DNA of 64,000 nucleotides, from positions 19,233 to 83,232 of the forward strand of contig WGCY01000047.1 in NCBI GenBank assembly GCA_015493525.1, written 5' to 3'. Below are positions 36,961 to 44,264 of this stretch, piece by piece. The DNA comes from Bacteroidales bacterium (GTDB lineage Bacteria > Bacteroidota > Bacteroidia > Bacteroidales > F082). The notes beneath the pieces were generated by a model, which searched no databases, was not told where the DNA came from, and saw only the letters and a list, made by a program, of their open reading frames with translations. A program made the translations under genes and the position numbers. Each line of letters begins with the position of its first letter. Position 1 is the stretch's first letter.

Positions 36961-38322
36961 TTAGTTATGTTTAAATATTTCCTGATGAATGACCTGTGCC
37001 GCTTTTGAAGCGAGGCCACGTCGTACGACAAAATAGACCGCAACCTCGGAAGCACCGAGGACAATCTGCTGCACGTTGATACCGGCTTTTGCCAGTGCTG
37101 TAAAAATACGGCCGGCGATACCTTCTTTTTGGTTGACACCCTGCCCCACCGCCGCTACCCAGGCAATGTTGTCGTCAATTTCCGTGTCAAAGTCGAAGTT
37201 TGGATTAAGTTTATCCACAATTTTCCCGGCTGCTTTTGCATCGGCACGCGAAAAGATAAAATTTATGGCCGTTTGCGAAGTAACCACCGACCGGATGTTG
37301 ATACGTGCCTCGTCAAAAGCACCGGTAACTTCGGCAAGAATGCCTTTTTTAATCCCCACGCCACTACCTTTCAGTTTCAACAAAGTAATATCCTCGTTGC
37401 CGGTAACGCTTTTGATGATTTCTGTACCCGTGGAGATTTCTCCGCTAATCCGTGTAGAAGCTTCACGAAGGCCGGAATTCAAATGCTTTTCCGGGTTAAA
37501 AAGCCGGATTTGTATTTTCCCGGAAACCAACGGGCGGATGGTGCGCGGATGCAGTATCCTGGCCCCGAAATAGGAAAGTTCCGCTGCTTCGAGATAACTG
37601 AGATGGGGTATCTTTTTCACCCCGGAGATTATTTTTGGATCACCACTGAGGTAACCTTCCACATCTTTCCACACATCGAGGTAAGCAGCATGGAGACAGT
37701 GGGCCAGACATGCCGCCGAGTAATCCGAACCACCGCGCCCCAACAAAACCGTTTCTCCCTGTTCGCTAACACCGTAGAATCCGGGAACCACATAAGTGCT
37801 CCCCGGGTCAAGGGATTTTTTTAGATTTTGTGTTGTCTTTTTCAGTAAAATACTTCCCTGAAAAAACCGACGGTTGGTCACCATTCCTATCTCTTCGGGC
37901 AGTGCCAGGCTACAGGCTGCGCCATGGGTATCCAGCAGTGTTTGAATAACACGGGCACTCAACCTTTCGCCAAAGCTCAGGATTTTGTTGGCAACTGCTG
38001 CTTCCTTTTTGTTCTCCGAAAGCAACAACGCTTTCAGATTTTCCAGGCAGACAGCAAGTACCTGTTCTGCACGGGCAAGCCGGTCTCTGTCTGACACAAA
38101 ACGGCGCAGTACTTCCTCATGTAACTGTTGGAGTTCGCGCAATAATTTCATGGGATTTTGCATCCCGTTTACCGTTTTCTCCAGTTTGTCCGTAACGCCA
38201 TAAAAAGCAGAAACAACGAGAATGACCGGTTCGCCGTAGCTCTTCATCAGGGCGATAACCCGCTTCAAACTTTCGATATCTTTAAGGTTCGATCCACCTA
38301 CTTTTATTACAATCTTGTGCAT
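36961..38322 (-). CDS. Aspartate kinase
   Basis: 453 aa from the ATG at 38322 (MHKIVIKVGGSNLKD). The track ORF starts at a TTG 61 codons upstream inside the riboswitch leader and is rejected. The kinase domain carries KVGGSN, GERLSARV and GRGGSDYSA, and two C-terminal ACT domains (about 300-453) probably give feedback control. It lacks a fused homoserine dehydrogenase. As first gene after a SAM-I riboswitch and before metY-metX it is likely the methionine-dedicated isozyme. Confidence 0.93.
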   Translation of the reverse strand: MHKIVIKVGGSNLKDIESLKRVIALMKSYGEPVILVVSAFYGVTDKLEKTVNGMQNPMKLLRELQQLHEEVLRRFVSDRDRLARAEQVLAVCLENLKALLLSENKKEAAVANKILSFGERLSARVIQTLLDTHGAACSLALPEEIGMVTNRRFFQGSILLKKTTQNLKKSLDPGSTYVVPGFYGVSEQGETVLLGRGGSDYSAACLAHCLHAAYLDVWKDVEGYLSGDPKIISGVKKIPHLSYLEAAELSYFGARILHPRTIRPLVSGKIQIRLFNPEKHLNSGLREASTRISGEISTGTEIIKSVTGNEDITLLKLKGSGVGIKKGILAEVTGAFDEARINIRSVVTSQTAINFIFSRADAKAAGKIVDKLNPNFDFDTEIDDNIAWVAAVGQGVNQKEGIAGRIFTALAKAGINVQQIVLGASEVAVYFVVRRGLASKAAQVIHQEIFKHN

Positions 38323-38552
38323 CTGTTTGGGTAATATTTTTTTAAAAATGGAATATTTTTTCTCCGGCAGACAAGATGAAGTCTGCCAATTTAAGGGACA
38401 AAGTATATAGGAAATACTTGCCCCTACTGCATTCGCATAGGCCTGCAGACAAAAACCGGGATAATAAAGTCGGGTATAAAAATGTTCAACCGATGGCTTC
38501 GGCAACAGCTGGCAAAATAGAGAAACGTTGTTTTCATTTTTTCCTGTTTAAA

Positions 38553-38667
38553 TTATAATTCCCTCCGGTTTTGTCCGAAGTGGCAGGTATTGGCACCTTT
38601 TCTGCCATAGGCAGACAGGTTGCCGGAGTTTCACTGAGCCTGATCTCTCCACTCCTCTGTATAATCC
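38553..38667 (-). promoter_or_regulatory. SAM-I riboswitch (S-box leader)
   Basis: On the minus strand the S-box core reads CAGAGGAGTGGAGAGATCAG, then GCTCAGTGAAACTCCGGCAA, a P3 hairpin (TCTGCCTATGGCAGA) and AGGTGCCAATACCTGCC. Helix P1 pairs ATTATA near 38665 with TATAAT near 38553. It controls aspartate kinase-metY-metX in response to S-adenosylmethionine. A 230-nt leader follows before the kinase ATG; I see no strong terminator in it, only a hairpin GGCAGAC/GTCTGCC near the start. Confidence 0.93.
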
Positions 38668-39366
38668 AAACCTCCCGTGATGGGAACATTTGAATAATGG
38701 AACAAAACTATGGAAAAATTGGTTTGTTTTACATTTTGATAAAAAAAATTTGGGGAAATCTGCTTTACCACAAAGGGGAGATTAACCACGAAGGCGCACG
38801 AAGGGGTTTCACGAAGGAACACGAAGGGGTGAAAGGGTGAAAAGGTGAAAGGGTAAAAAGGTGAGAAGGTGAAAAAGATAAAAGGTAAAAGACAAAGAGA
38901 CGAAGGGATAAAAAAAATCCAATATCCGTTTATTTCTGAGCCGCACGGGGCGGGGAATGTGGGAGGCGTGCGGTCCCGATTGGAACGGGACAAGCTGTGA
39001 GAATCTTTGCAACAAATGTTTTCCGTTTCAAAACCCAAAGGCTCTCACGACAATTCCCGTCCGCAATGCCTTCTCCAATTGTCTCAGAGCTAAACGTTAA
39101 AAAAAATGCGAAGACCCTCACGGCAATGCCCCCCGTAATGGCTAACGCCAATTGCCTCAGGGGTGAACGGTAAAAGGTTTTTGCCCAGCCGCAGGCGGGA
39201 GAAAAACAAAAATTCGTGTAATCTGTGCAATTCGTTGGCAATAAAACCTTAGTGGGACTTGGTGAATATCCTTAGTGGGACTTCGTGGTAAATCCCTTGG
39301 CGTTCCTTCGTGGTAAATCACTTGGTGCTCCTTGGTGGTTTTCCTTTTACCACAAATATTTTTATG
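38668..39366. repeat. Left degenerate repeat block beside the nuclease-like gene
   Basis: No gene seen. From about 38760 the sequence is low-complexity (GGTGAAAGGGTGAAAAGGTG-like tracts, ACCACGAAGG pieces). Then come a block at about 39015-39130 with GGCTCTCACGACAATTCC, CAATTGTCTCAGAGCTAAAC, and one at about 39210-39350 with AAAAACAAAAATTCGTGTAA and TAAATCCCTTGGCGTTCC. All three parts recur in the same order at 40085-40570. Confidence 0.7.
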
Positions 39367-39406
39367 TACCTTAGCAAAACGTTAAAACTGATTATTTTAC
39401 AGCGAC

Positions 39407-39997
39407 ATGGTTCATCATTTCTACGAAAGCCAAAAAAAAGAAACGGCCCATTTTGCCACTGCTGATAAATTCTACAAAGAGCAATTGGAAACGTTAAAAA
39501 TTGACCGGTGTGATTATAACACAGTTTCTGGCAGGAAATCTCAACAAAACGACATTGACTTGTGGCTGACACTGAAGAACCGGAGAATCTCTGTCAGTGA
39601 AAAGAAACGGGCACGCGATTTTAATGACTTGTATCTCGAAATTTATAGCAAGTTCCCCTTTGTGGAAGGATGGACAGCCCACTCTAAAGCTGATTTTCTG
39701 GCTTATTTCTTCCCGGAAAGAGTTTTCTGGGCAGCTTTCCCGCAAATTATCCGGTTTTACAGGGAACAACTTTTACCGCACATTCCCCGCGAATGGTTTG
39801 AGGGTATCCGGACTGCCTGGCCGGAGAAAAGCACACAGAAAAAACAAACCGTAAAAATTGCCGGCTGTTCCTACAACATATCGTTAATACAGGCTTTCAA
39901 CAGAAGCGATGGAAACAATTGGTATACTATGGGCATCAGTATTCCTTTTAAAATATTGAAAGACAACCACATTAAATTTCATATTTTTCAGCTTTAA
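39407..39997 (+). CDS. Orphan protein with a putative PD-(D/E)xK nuclease core
   Basis: 196 aa, no close family recalled. A pattern compatible with the nuclease fold is present: NDIDLWLTL (Asp 49/51), then RISVSEKKR (Glu 65, Lys 67), then FNDLYLEIYSK and GWTAHSKADFLAYFF. The last two blocks resemble the E-I-W/GW-SKADYL pattern of small phage-type and mobile nucleases. No partner gene is present, so a restriction or repair role is only inference. The gene sits between two long degenerate direct repeats, and TACCTTAG (39367-39374), one mismatch from the -7 consensus, lies 32 nt before the ATG. Confidence 0.55.
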   Translation: MVHHFYESQKKETAHFATADKFYKEQLETLKIDRCDYNTVSGRKSQQNDIDLWLTLKNRRISVSEKKRARDFNDLYLEIYSKFPFVEGWTAHSKADFLAYFFPERVFWAAFPQIIRFYREQLLPHIPREWFEGIRTAWPEKSTQKKQTVKIAGCSYNISLIQAFNRSDGNNWYTMGISIPFKILKDNHIKFHIFQL

Positions 39998-40600
39998 GAT
40001 GGCTTGGGATTGAACGACAGAACCTTTTCCGGTTTCCGGCTTTTTTGTCACAGGGGAACACGGTGTGCCAAGACAGAGAGGGCAATTAACCACGAAGGGG
40101 CACAAAGGGGTGAAAGGGTGAGAAGGTGAGAGGGTGAGGGAGACGAAGGGACAGAGGGATAAAAAGATTCGTGTCATTGGTGTAATTCGTTGGCGAAAAA
40201 ACCTTGGTGGGACTTCGTGAATATCCTTGGTGAGGCTTTGTGGTTTTCCGTTTCCAAACCCGAAGGCTCTCACGACAATTCACACCCGCAATGCCTTCTC
40301 CAATTGTCTCAGAGCTAAACGTTAAAAAAAATCCCAAGGCCCTCACAGCAATCACCTCCCGTCACAGCCGGGACTACCATCCCCATAGTCCGCCAGGGGC
40401 GGGACGGCTCAAATCGTAGCCTGTGAATTTATTCGCAGGCGGAGGAAAAACAAAAATTCGTGTAATTGGTGTCATTCGTTGGCGAAAAAACCTTGGTGGG
40501 ACTTCGTGAAACTCCTTGGTGGGACTTCGTGGTAAATCCCTTGGCGTTCCTTTGTGGTAAATCCCTTGGTTTTATGTACCCAAATCAGAAGTTTCAGGAG
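39998..40600. repeat. Right degenerate repeat block beside the nuclease-like gene
   Basis: No gene seen. It repeats, in order, the low-complexity GGTGAGAAGG tract (about 40085-40150), the GGCTCTCACGACAATTC / TCAGAGCTAAAC block (about 40240-40365) and the AAATTCGTGTAATTGGTG / CTTGGCGTTCC block (about 40440-40565) of the left side, with scattered mismatches. Confidence 0.7.
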
Positions 40601-40636
40601 AAATAAAAGGGGCTGGCCAATACAGACTAAATTCCT

Positions 40637-40644
40637 TATCTTTG
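40637..40644 (+). promoter_or_regulatory. -7 promoter box of the DUF3127 gene
   Basis: TATCTTTG matches TAnnTTTG. It lies 34 nt before the ATG at 40678 and overlaps the track start at 40642, which is therefore rejected. Confidence 0.55.
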
Positions 40645-40677
40645 TTCCATCATAATAGTAACAAAAACCATACTGAC

Positions 40678-41040
40678 ATGAGTGTAGAACTAAAGGGCAG
40701 AATGATTAAAAAATTGCCTGTGGTAAACGGTGAGAGCCGCAACGGAAACAAATGGGAAAAACAGGAATTTGTGATAGAAACGGAAGAGCAATATCCTAAA
40801 AAGGTGTGTATCAGTGTGTGGGGCGACCGTGTGCGCGAGCTGGAGAAATTCCAGGAAGGCGATATGGTGGTTGCCTCGGTGAACATTGAGTCGCGCGAGT
40901 ATAATGAACGCTGGTACACCGACATACGTGCCTGGCGGCTACAGCGTGATGAAAGCGGCAGCCTGCCGCCGTTGCCCCCGGAAGCACAAAGCGACGATTC
41001 GGCCCTGATGGATGATGCCGCCGGAGACCTGCCGTTTTAA
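40678..41040 (+). CDS. DUF3127 protein (single-strand-binding-like OB fold)
   Basis: 120 aa from the ATG at 40678. The sequence MSVELKGRMIKKLPVVNGES, with NKWEKQEFVIET, VCISVWGDR and YNERWYTDIRAWRL, fits DUF3127, a predicted OB-fold protein of Bacteroidota. It ends in an acidic tail DDAAGDLPF, like the protein-interaction tip of SSB (DDDIPF). A nucleic-acid-binding role is plausible from this. It is followed 9 bp later by an EamA transporter gene. Confidence 0.8.
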   Translation: MSVELKGRMIKKLPVVNGESRNGNKWEKQEFVIETEEQYPKKVCISVWGDRVRELEKFQEGDMVVASVNIESREYNERWYTDIRAWRLQRDESGSLPPLPPEAQSDDSALMDDAAGDLPF

Positions 41041-41049
41041 CTTTCACAA

Positions 41050-41949
41050 ATGAGAAAAGAGAACCTGACAGCCCACCTGGCTGTATTGGGTGCCAACATC
41101 ATTTTCGGACTGAATTATGTGATTGCCAAAGGCATCATGCCCCATTGGATGGAACCGCGTGCCATCATCTTTTTTCGGGTAACGGGTGCCACTGCCATTT
41201 TCTGGCTGGCCGAAATGTTTACAACAAAGGAGAAAGTTGCGCCCAAAGACCTGAAGCGCATGGTCCTGCTGGCCATTTTTGGCGTGGCACTGAACCAGAT
41301 ACTCTTTTTTGAAGGGTTGAACCTGACCACGCCCATCAACGCTTCCATTATCATGGTGGGGACACCCATTCTCGTACTCGTGATATCTCATTTTGTTATT
41401 GGTGACAAAATTTCGGGCCGCAGGCTGTTGGGGATTGTTCTCGGGTTCAGCGGTGCTGCCTTTCTGATCTTACGCAACGGCCATCTTACGCTCAGCACAA
41501 ACACCGCTTTGGGAAACCTGCTCGTCCTTATCAATGCCGCTTCTTACGGCCTGTTTCTGGTAATGGTAAAACCCCTTATGTCGAAATACAAGCCACTTAC
41601 CGTTATGAAATGGGTTTTCACATTCGGGCTTGTCTTTGTCATTCCCGTCTCCATCGGGGAGGTCTCGCGGACAAATTTTAGTGCCATTCCGCTGAATATC
41701 TGGTTCTCCGTGCTGTACGTCGTCCTATTTACTACTGTTTTTGCCTATTTCCTGAACAACTATTCCCTGCAAAAAATCTCTCCGTCGGCCAATAGTTCCT
41801 ACATATATTTACAACCTGTCCTGGCTTCTCTTGTGGCAGTTTTTGCCGGAAAAGACAACCTGACCATGACGGAAATCTTTGCTTCGGTGCTGATTTTTAC
41901 CGGTGTTTATTTCGTGAGTAAAAGGGGAAGGGCCCAAATGGACAATTGA
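41050..41949 (+). CDS. EamA/DMT family transporter
   Basis: 299 aa with about ten hydrophobic segments arranged as two EamA halves (GANIIFGLNYVIAKGIMP near the start, INAASYGLFLVMVKPLMSKY in the second half). Inner membrane drug/metabolite transporters export or import small metabolites; the substrate cannot be told. It follows the DUF3127 gene by 9 bp and probably shares its promoter. Confidence 0.88.
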   Translation: MRKENLTAHLAVLGANIIFGLNYVIAKGIMPHWMEPRAIIFFRVTGATAIFWLAEMFTTKEKVAPKDLKRMVLLAIFGVALNQILFFEGLNLTTPINASIIMVGTPILVLVISHFVIGDKISGRRLLGIVLGFSGAAFLILRNGHLTLSTNTALGNLLVLINAASYGLFLVMVKPLMSKYKPLTVMKWVFTFGLVFVIPVSIGEVSRTNFSAIPLNIWFSVLYVVLFTTVFAYFLNNYSLQKISPSANSSYIYLQPVLASLVAVFAGKDNLTMTEIFASVLIFTGVYFVSKRGRAQMDN

Positions 41950-41978
41950 ACCAATATAGTCTAGGTTTTGTATCTTCG
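41946..41978 (+). promoter_or_regulatory. Possible promoter of kdsA
   Basis: TTG (41946-41948), 22-nt spacer, TATCTTCG (41971-41978, one mismatch from the -7 consensus), 33 nt before the kdsA ATG at 42012. Confidence 0.4.
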
Positions 41979-42011
41979 CAGAAGAAAAACATCGTTTTAA
42001 CACTATCTGAA

Positions 42012-42839
42012 ATGAAATTTAGTTTTGACCAGTTACCCCGGATAAAGCATCCCGGCAGCAACAACTTTTTTCTGCTGGCCGGCCCCTGTGTGATAGAAAA
42101 TGAAGAGATGGCCTTTCCCATAGCCGAACAGATATTAAAGATTACCGATCGGTTAAAAATACCTTTTATTTTCAAGGCTTCTTACAAAAAAGCAAACCGC
42201 TCGCGCCTGGACTCGTTTTCAGGTATCGGGGACAAAAAAGCACTAAGTATCCTAAAAGACATTTCAAAAAAGCTGGACATCCCTGTTGTTACCGACATTC
42301 ACTCGGCAGAAGAGGCACAACTGGCCGCCAATTACGTGGATGTATTGCAAATTCCGGCTTTTCTGTGCAGGCAAACCGAATTGCTGCTTGCCGCAGGCAA
42401 AACAGGAAAAGTCATCAACATCAAAAAAGGGCAGTTTGTCTCGGGGCAGGCCATGCGCTTTGCCGTGGAAAAAGTGCAGTCCACAGGCAACGAAAATATC
42501 TGGCTTACCGAGCGGGGAAACATGTTTGGCTACGGCGACCTGGTGGTGGATTACCGCAACATCCCCATCATGCAGAAGATTGGTTTTCCGGTAATTATGG
42601 ACATCACCCATTCTCTGCAACAGCCCAACCAAACCAGTGGCGTTACGGGCGGCAATCCGCAGATGATCGAAACCATCGGTCGTGCAGCTGTGGCTGCCGG
42701 CGTGGATGGCATTTTTCTGGAAACACATCCACAGCCTTCCACAGCCAAATCGGATGGTGCCAACATGCTGCCCATGGATAAATTAGAAAAATTGTTGGAA
42801 CACCTCGTGGAAATCAGGAAAGTGGTGAACAGATTTTAA
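42012..42839 (+). CDS. kdsA: 3-deoxy-8-phosphooctulonate synthase
   Basis: 275 aa from the ATG at 42012 (MKFSFDQLPRIKHPG); the track start 22 codons upstream overlaps the transporter end. Signatures FLLAGPCVIENEEMA, FKASYKKANRSRLDSF, LTERGNMFGYGDLVVDYRN and GIFLETHPQPSTAKSDGANM define the KDO8P synthase family. It condenses PEP with arabinose-5-phosphate for the LPS inner core. NM in ERGNMFGYG places it in the metal-independent class as I recall, which is low certainty. Confidence 0.97.
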   Translation: MKFSFDQLPRIKHPGSNNFFLLAGPCVIENEEMAFPIAEQILKITDRLKIPFIFKASYKKANRSRLDSFSGIGDKKALSILKDISKKLDIPVVTDIHSAEEAQLAANYVDVLQIPAFLCRQTELLLAAGKTGKVINIKKGQFVSGQAMRFAVEKVQSTGNENIWLTERGNMFGYGDLVVDYRNIPIMQKIGFPVIMDITHSLQQPNQTSGVTGGNPQMIETIGRAAVAAGVDGIFLETHPQPSTAKSDGANMLPMDKLEKLLEHLVEIRKVVNRF

Positions 42840-42878
42840 TAACCTGAATCCGACAATAAAAATCGCCCTTTCTGCCGT

Positions 42879-42891
42879 GCATTTGCAATGC
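42879..42891. repeat. Short palindrome downstream of kdsA
   Basis: GCATTTGCAATGC sits between convergent kdsA and the DUF4831 gene, close in form to the GCGTTTGCAACGC palindrome at 14.8 kb. A T-rich tail follows. Confidence 0.4.
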
Positions 42892-42907
42892 GTATTTTTC
42901 CGGGTCT

Positions 42908-44080
42908 TTATTGTTTGTCAATTCCCATTAAAGCACCGGTTTTCGGACTAAGGCGAAGGTGCGTCTGTTCCCTCACCGGAACGGTGGTAACCTCTCCAAG
43001 TTGCGGCACTTCAAAAGTATCGGAATAAAAGGGATGGTCCCCGTTGCCTACCGAAACAACAGCTTTTACCGGAATCCGATAAAAAAGGGCATCCGGGCCG
43101 GTTGTCTTTTCCCCGGCAACCTTTGTCATGGCATTGACAATCCGGACTTTAATATTCAAAAGTTGCGTGTTCCCCTCCGCGTCGGTAAACTGTAGCAGCT
43201 TTCCCGACAAAGCATTTTTCTCAGGGTCAAAAACGAACGAACGCACAACCATCTGCCGGTATTCACGTCCGAGAAACAGCACCATATACTCATGCTCCAT
43301 TTTCTGCAATTCCTCATCCATATAGCGGATGCCTTTGCCATAATTCACTTCCTGATAACCTGTTAACAGATTAAAACGGCTGGTACGGATATTCTTTATC
43401 TGTTTGGCCGCATCCTCGGCACGCTGGTCTTCCGTAAGGTTCACCCAACCGGTTTTGTACAAAAACCGTTTTATGGTTACCGTGTCGATGGTTATTTTCC
43501 GGACAATGGTATCAACTTTTTGGGCACGCGTGTAACCGGCCTGCATGTCAAAACGCTTCCGGTAATCCGAAAAAACATACATCTCACTGGAACCACCTTT
43601 TGGGGATATCGATGTCCGGCTATCTTTCTTTTCAGGTTCCGGAGCGGGGCCAAAGCCGGTAAGCACCCCGTCACTGTTCAGCCGGAGGGCAAATTTCCGA
43701 ATCTCCTTGGAGGAACGGTCCTCGGGAAAACGAACATAAAAAACCTGTGCCGGATCAGCCACAGTTACCGGGGCCACTTTCACCGACAGCAGCCGGTAAT
43801 AAACCTTCCCGGCTTTTATATAATCAGTGGTTCCAAGATATTTGGTGGCATAAGCAGCGAAAGGGCCGGGGATTTCCTTTACCTGCTCCAAAACCAGCCT
43901 GACTTTAAAAAGGGTCTTTGGCAATGCGTAATAAATTCCTCCCGCCGGTGTGGGGACAATCTGCTTTCCGGAAGCTTTCGTTACCTGAAACTGATATTGG
44001 GCCTGTGCCCCCGCCTGCGTAAAAAACGCAAGGAGAGGTAATAACATCAAAAGCCGAAAAGTATGGATTCGTCTATTCAT
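42908..44080 (-). CDS. DUF4831 family exported protein
   Basis: 390 aa with a signal peptide (MNRRIHTFRLLMLLPLLAFFTQAGA). The body (YYALPKTLFKVRLVLEQVKEIPGPFAAYATKYLG, FVFDPEKNALSGKLLQF, VPVREQTHLRLSPKTGALMG) fits DUF4831, a Bacteroidota periplasmic or outer-membrane-associated family of unknown function. It has its own transcription unit after the glnN terminator. Confidence 0.8.
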   Translation of the reverse strand: MNRRIHTFRLLMLLPLLAFFTQAGAQAQYQFQVTKASGKQIVPTPAGGIYYALPKTLFKVRLVLEQVKEIPGPFAAYATKYLGTTDYIKAGKVYYRLLSVKVAPVTVADPAQVFYVRFPEDRSSKEIRKFALRLNSDGVLTGFGPAPEPEKKDSRTSISPKGGSSEMYVFSDYRKRFDMQAGYTRAQKVDTIVRKITIDTVTIKRFLYKTGWVNLTEDQRAEDAAKQIKNIRTSRFNLLTGYQEVNYGKGIRYMDEELQKMEHEYMVLFLGREYRQMVVRSFVFDPEKNALSGKLLQFTDAEGNTQLLNIKVRIVNAMTKVAGEKTTGPDALFYRIPVKAVVSVGNGDHPFYSDTFEVPQLGEVTTVPVREQTHLRLSPKTGALMGIDKQ

Positions 44081-44112
44081 AACTGTGTTTGTTCTTTGTC
44101 AACGGACAAATT

Positions 44113-44148
44113 TACAAAAAAACAACCCCGAAAAAGTATCCGGGGGTT
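44113..44148 (-). terminator. Terminator downstream of glnN
   Basis: On the minus strand, AACCCCCG, loop GATACTTTTT, CGGGGTT, G, then seven T. A second hairpin (CCGCCC / GGGCGG, about 44178-44205) lies nearer the glnN stop and may be part of the same signal or a REP-like element. Confidence 0.7.
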
Positions 44149-44264
44149 ATTTGGCCTCCTGGCCCAAAGGACACATCCGCCCTTGACATGAATGCCCGGG
44201 CGGATAGCAACCACAATTTCACGCATGTTTATCTATTTGCAAGATTACCTCCTCAGCAAATCAA

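Noticed and set aside
38323-38505. 61-codon N-terminal extension of aspartate kinase
   Set aside because: It starts at TTG in the riboswitch leader and the conserved kinase start is at 38322.
38820-38900. GGTGAAAGG-type tract considered as a CRISPR array or minisatellite
   Set aside because: Units are irregular and short, with no constant repeat-spacer pattern. It is low-complexity sequence in a degenerate repeat.
44178-44205. GC-rich inverted repeat near the glnN end taken as the main terminator
   Set aside because: No T-run follows it; the hairpin at 44113-44148 does have one and is the better terminator.
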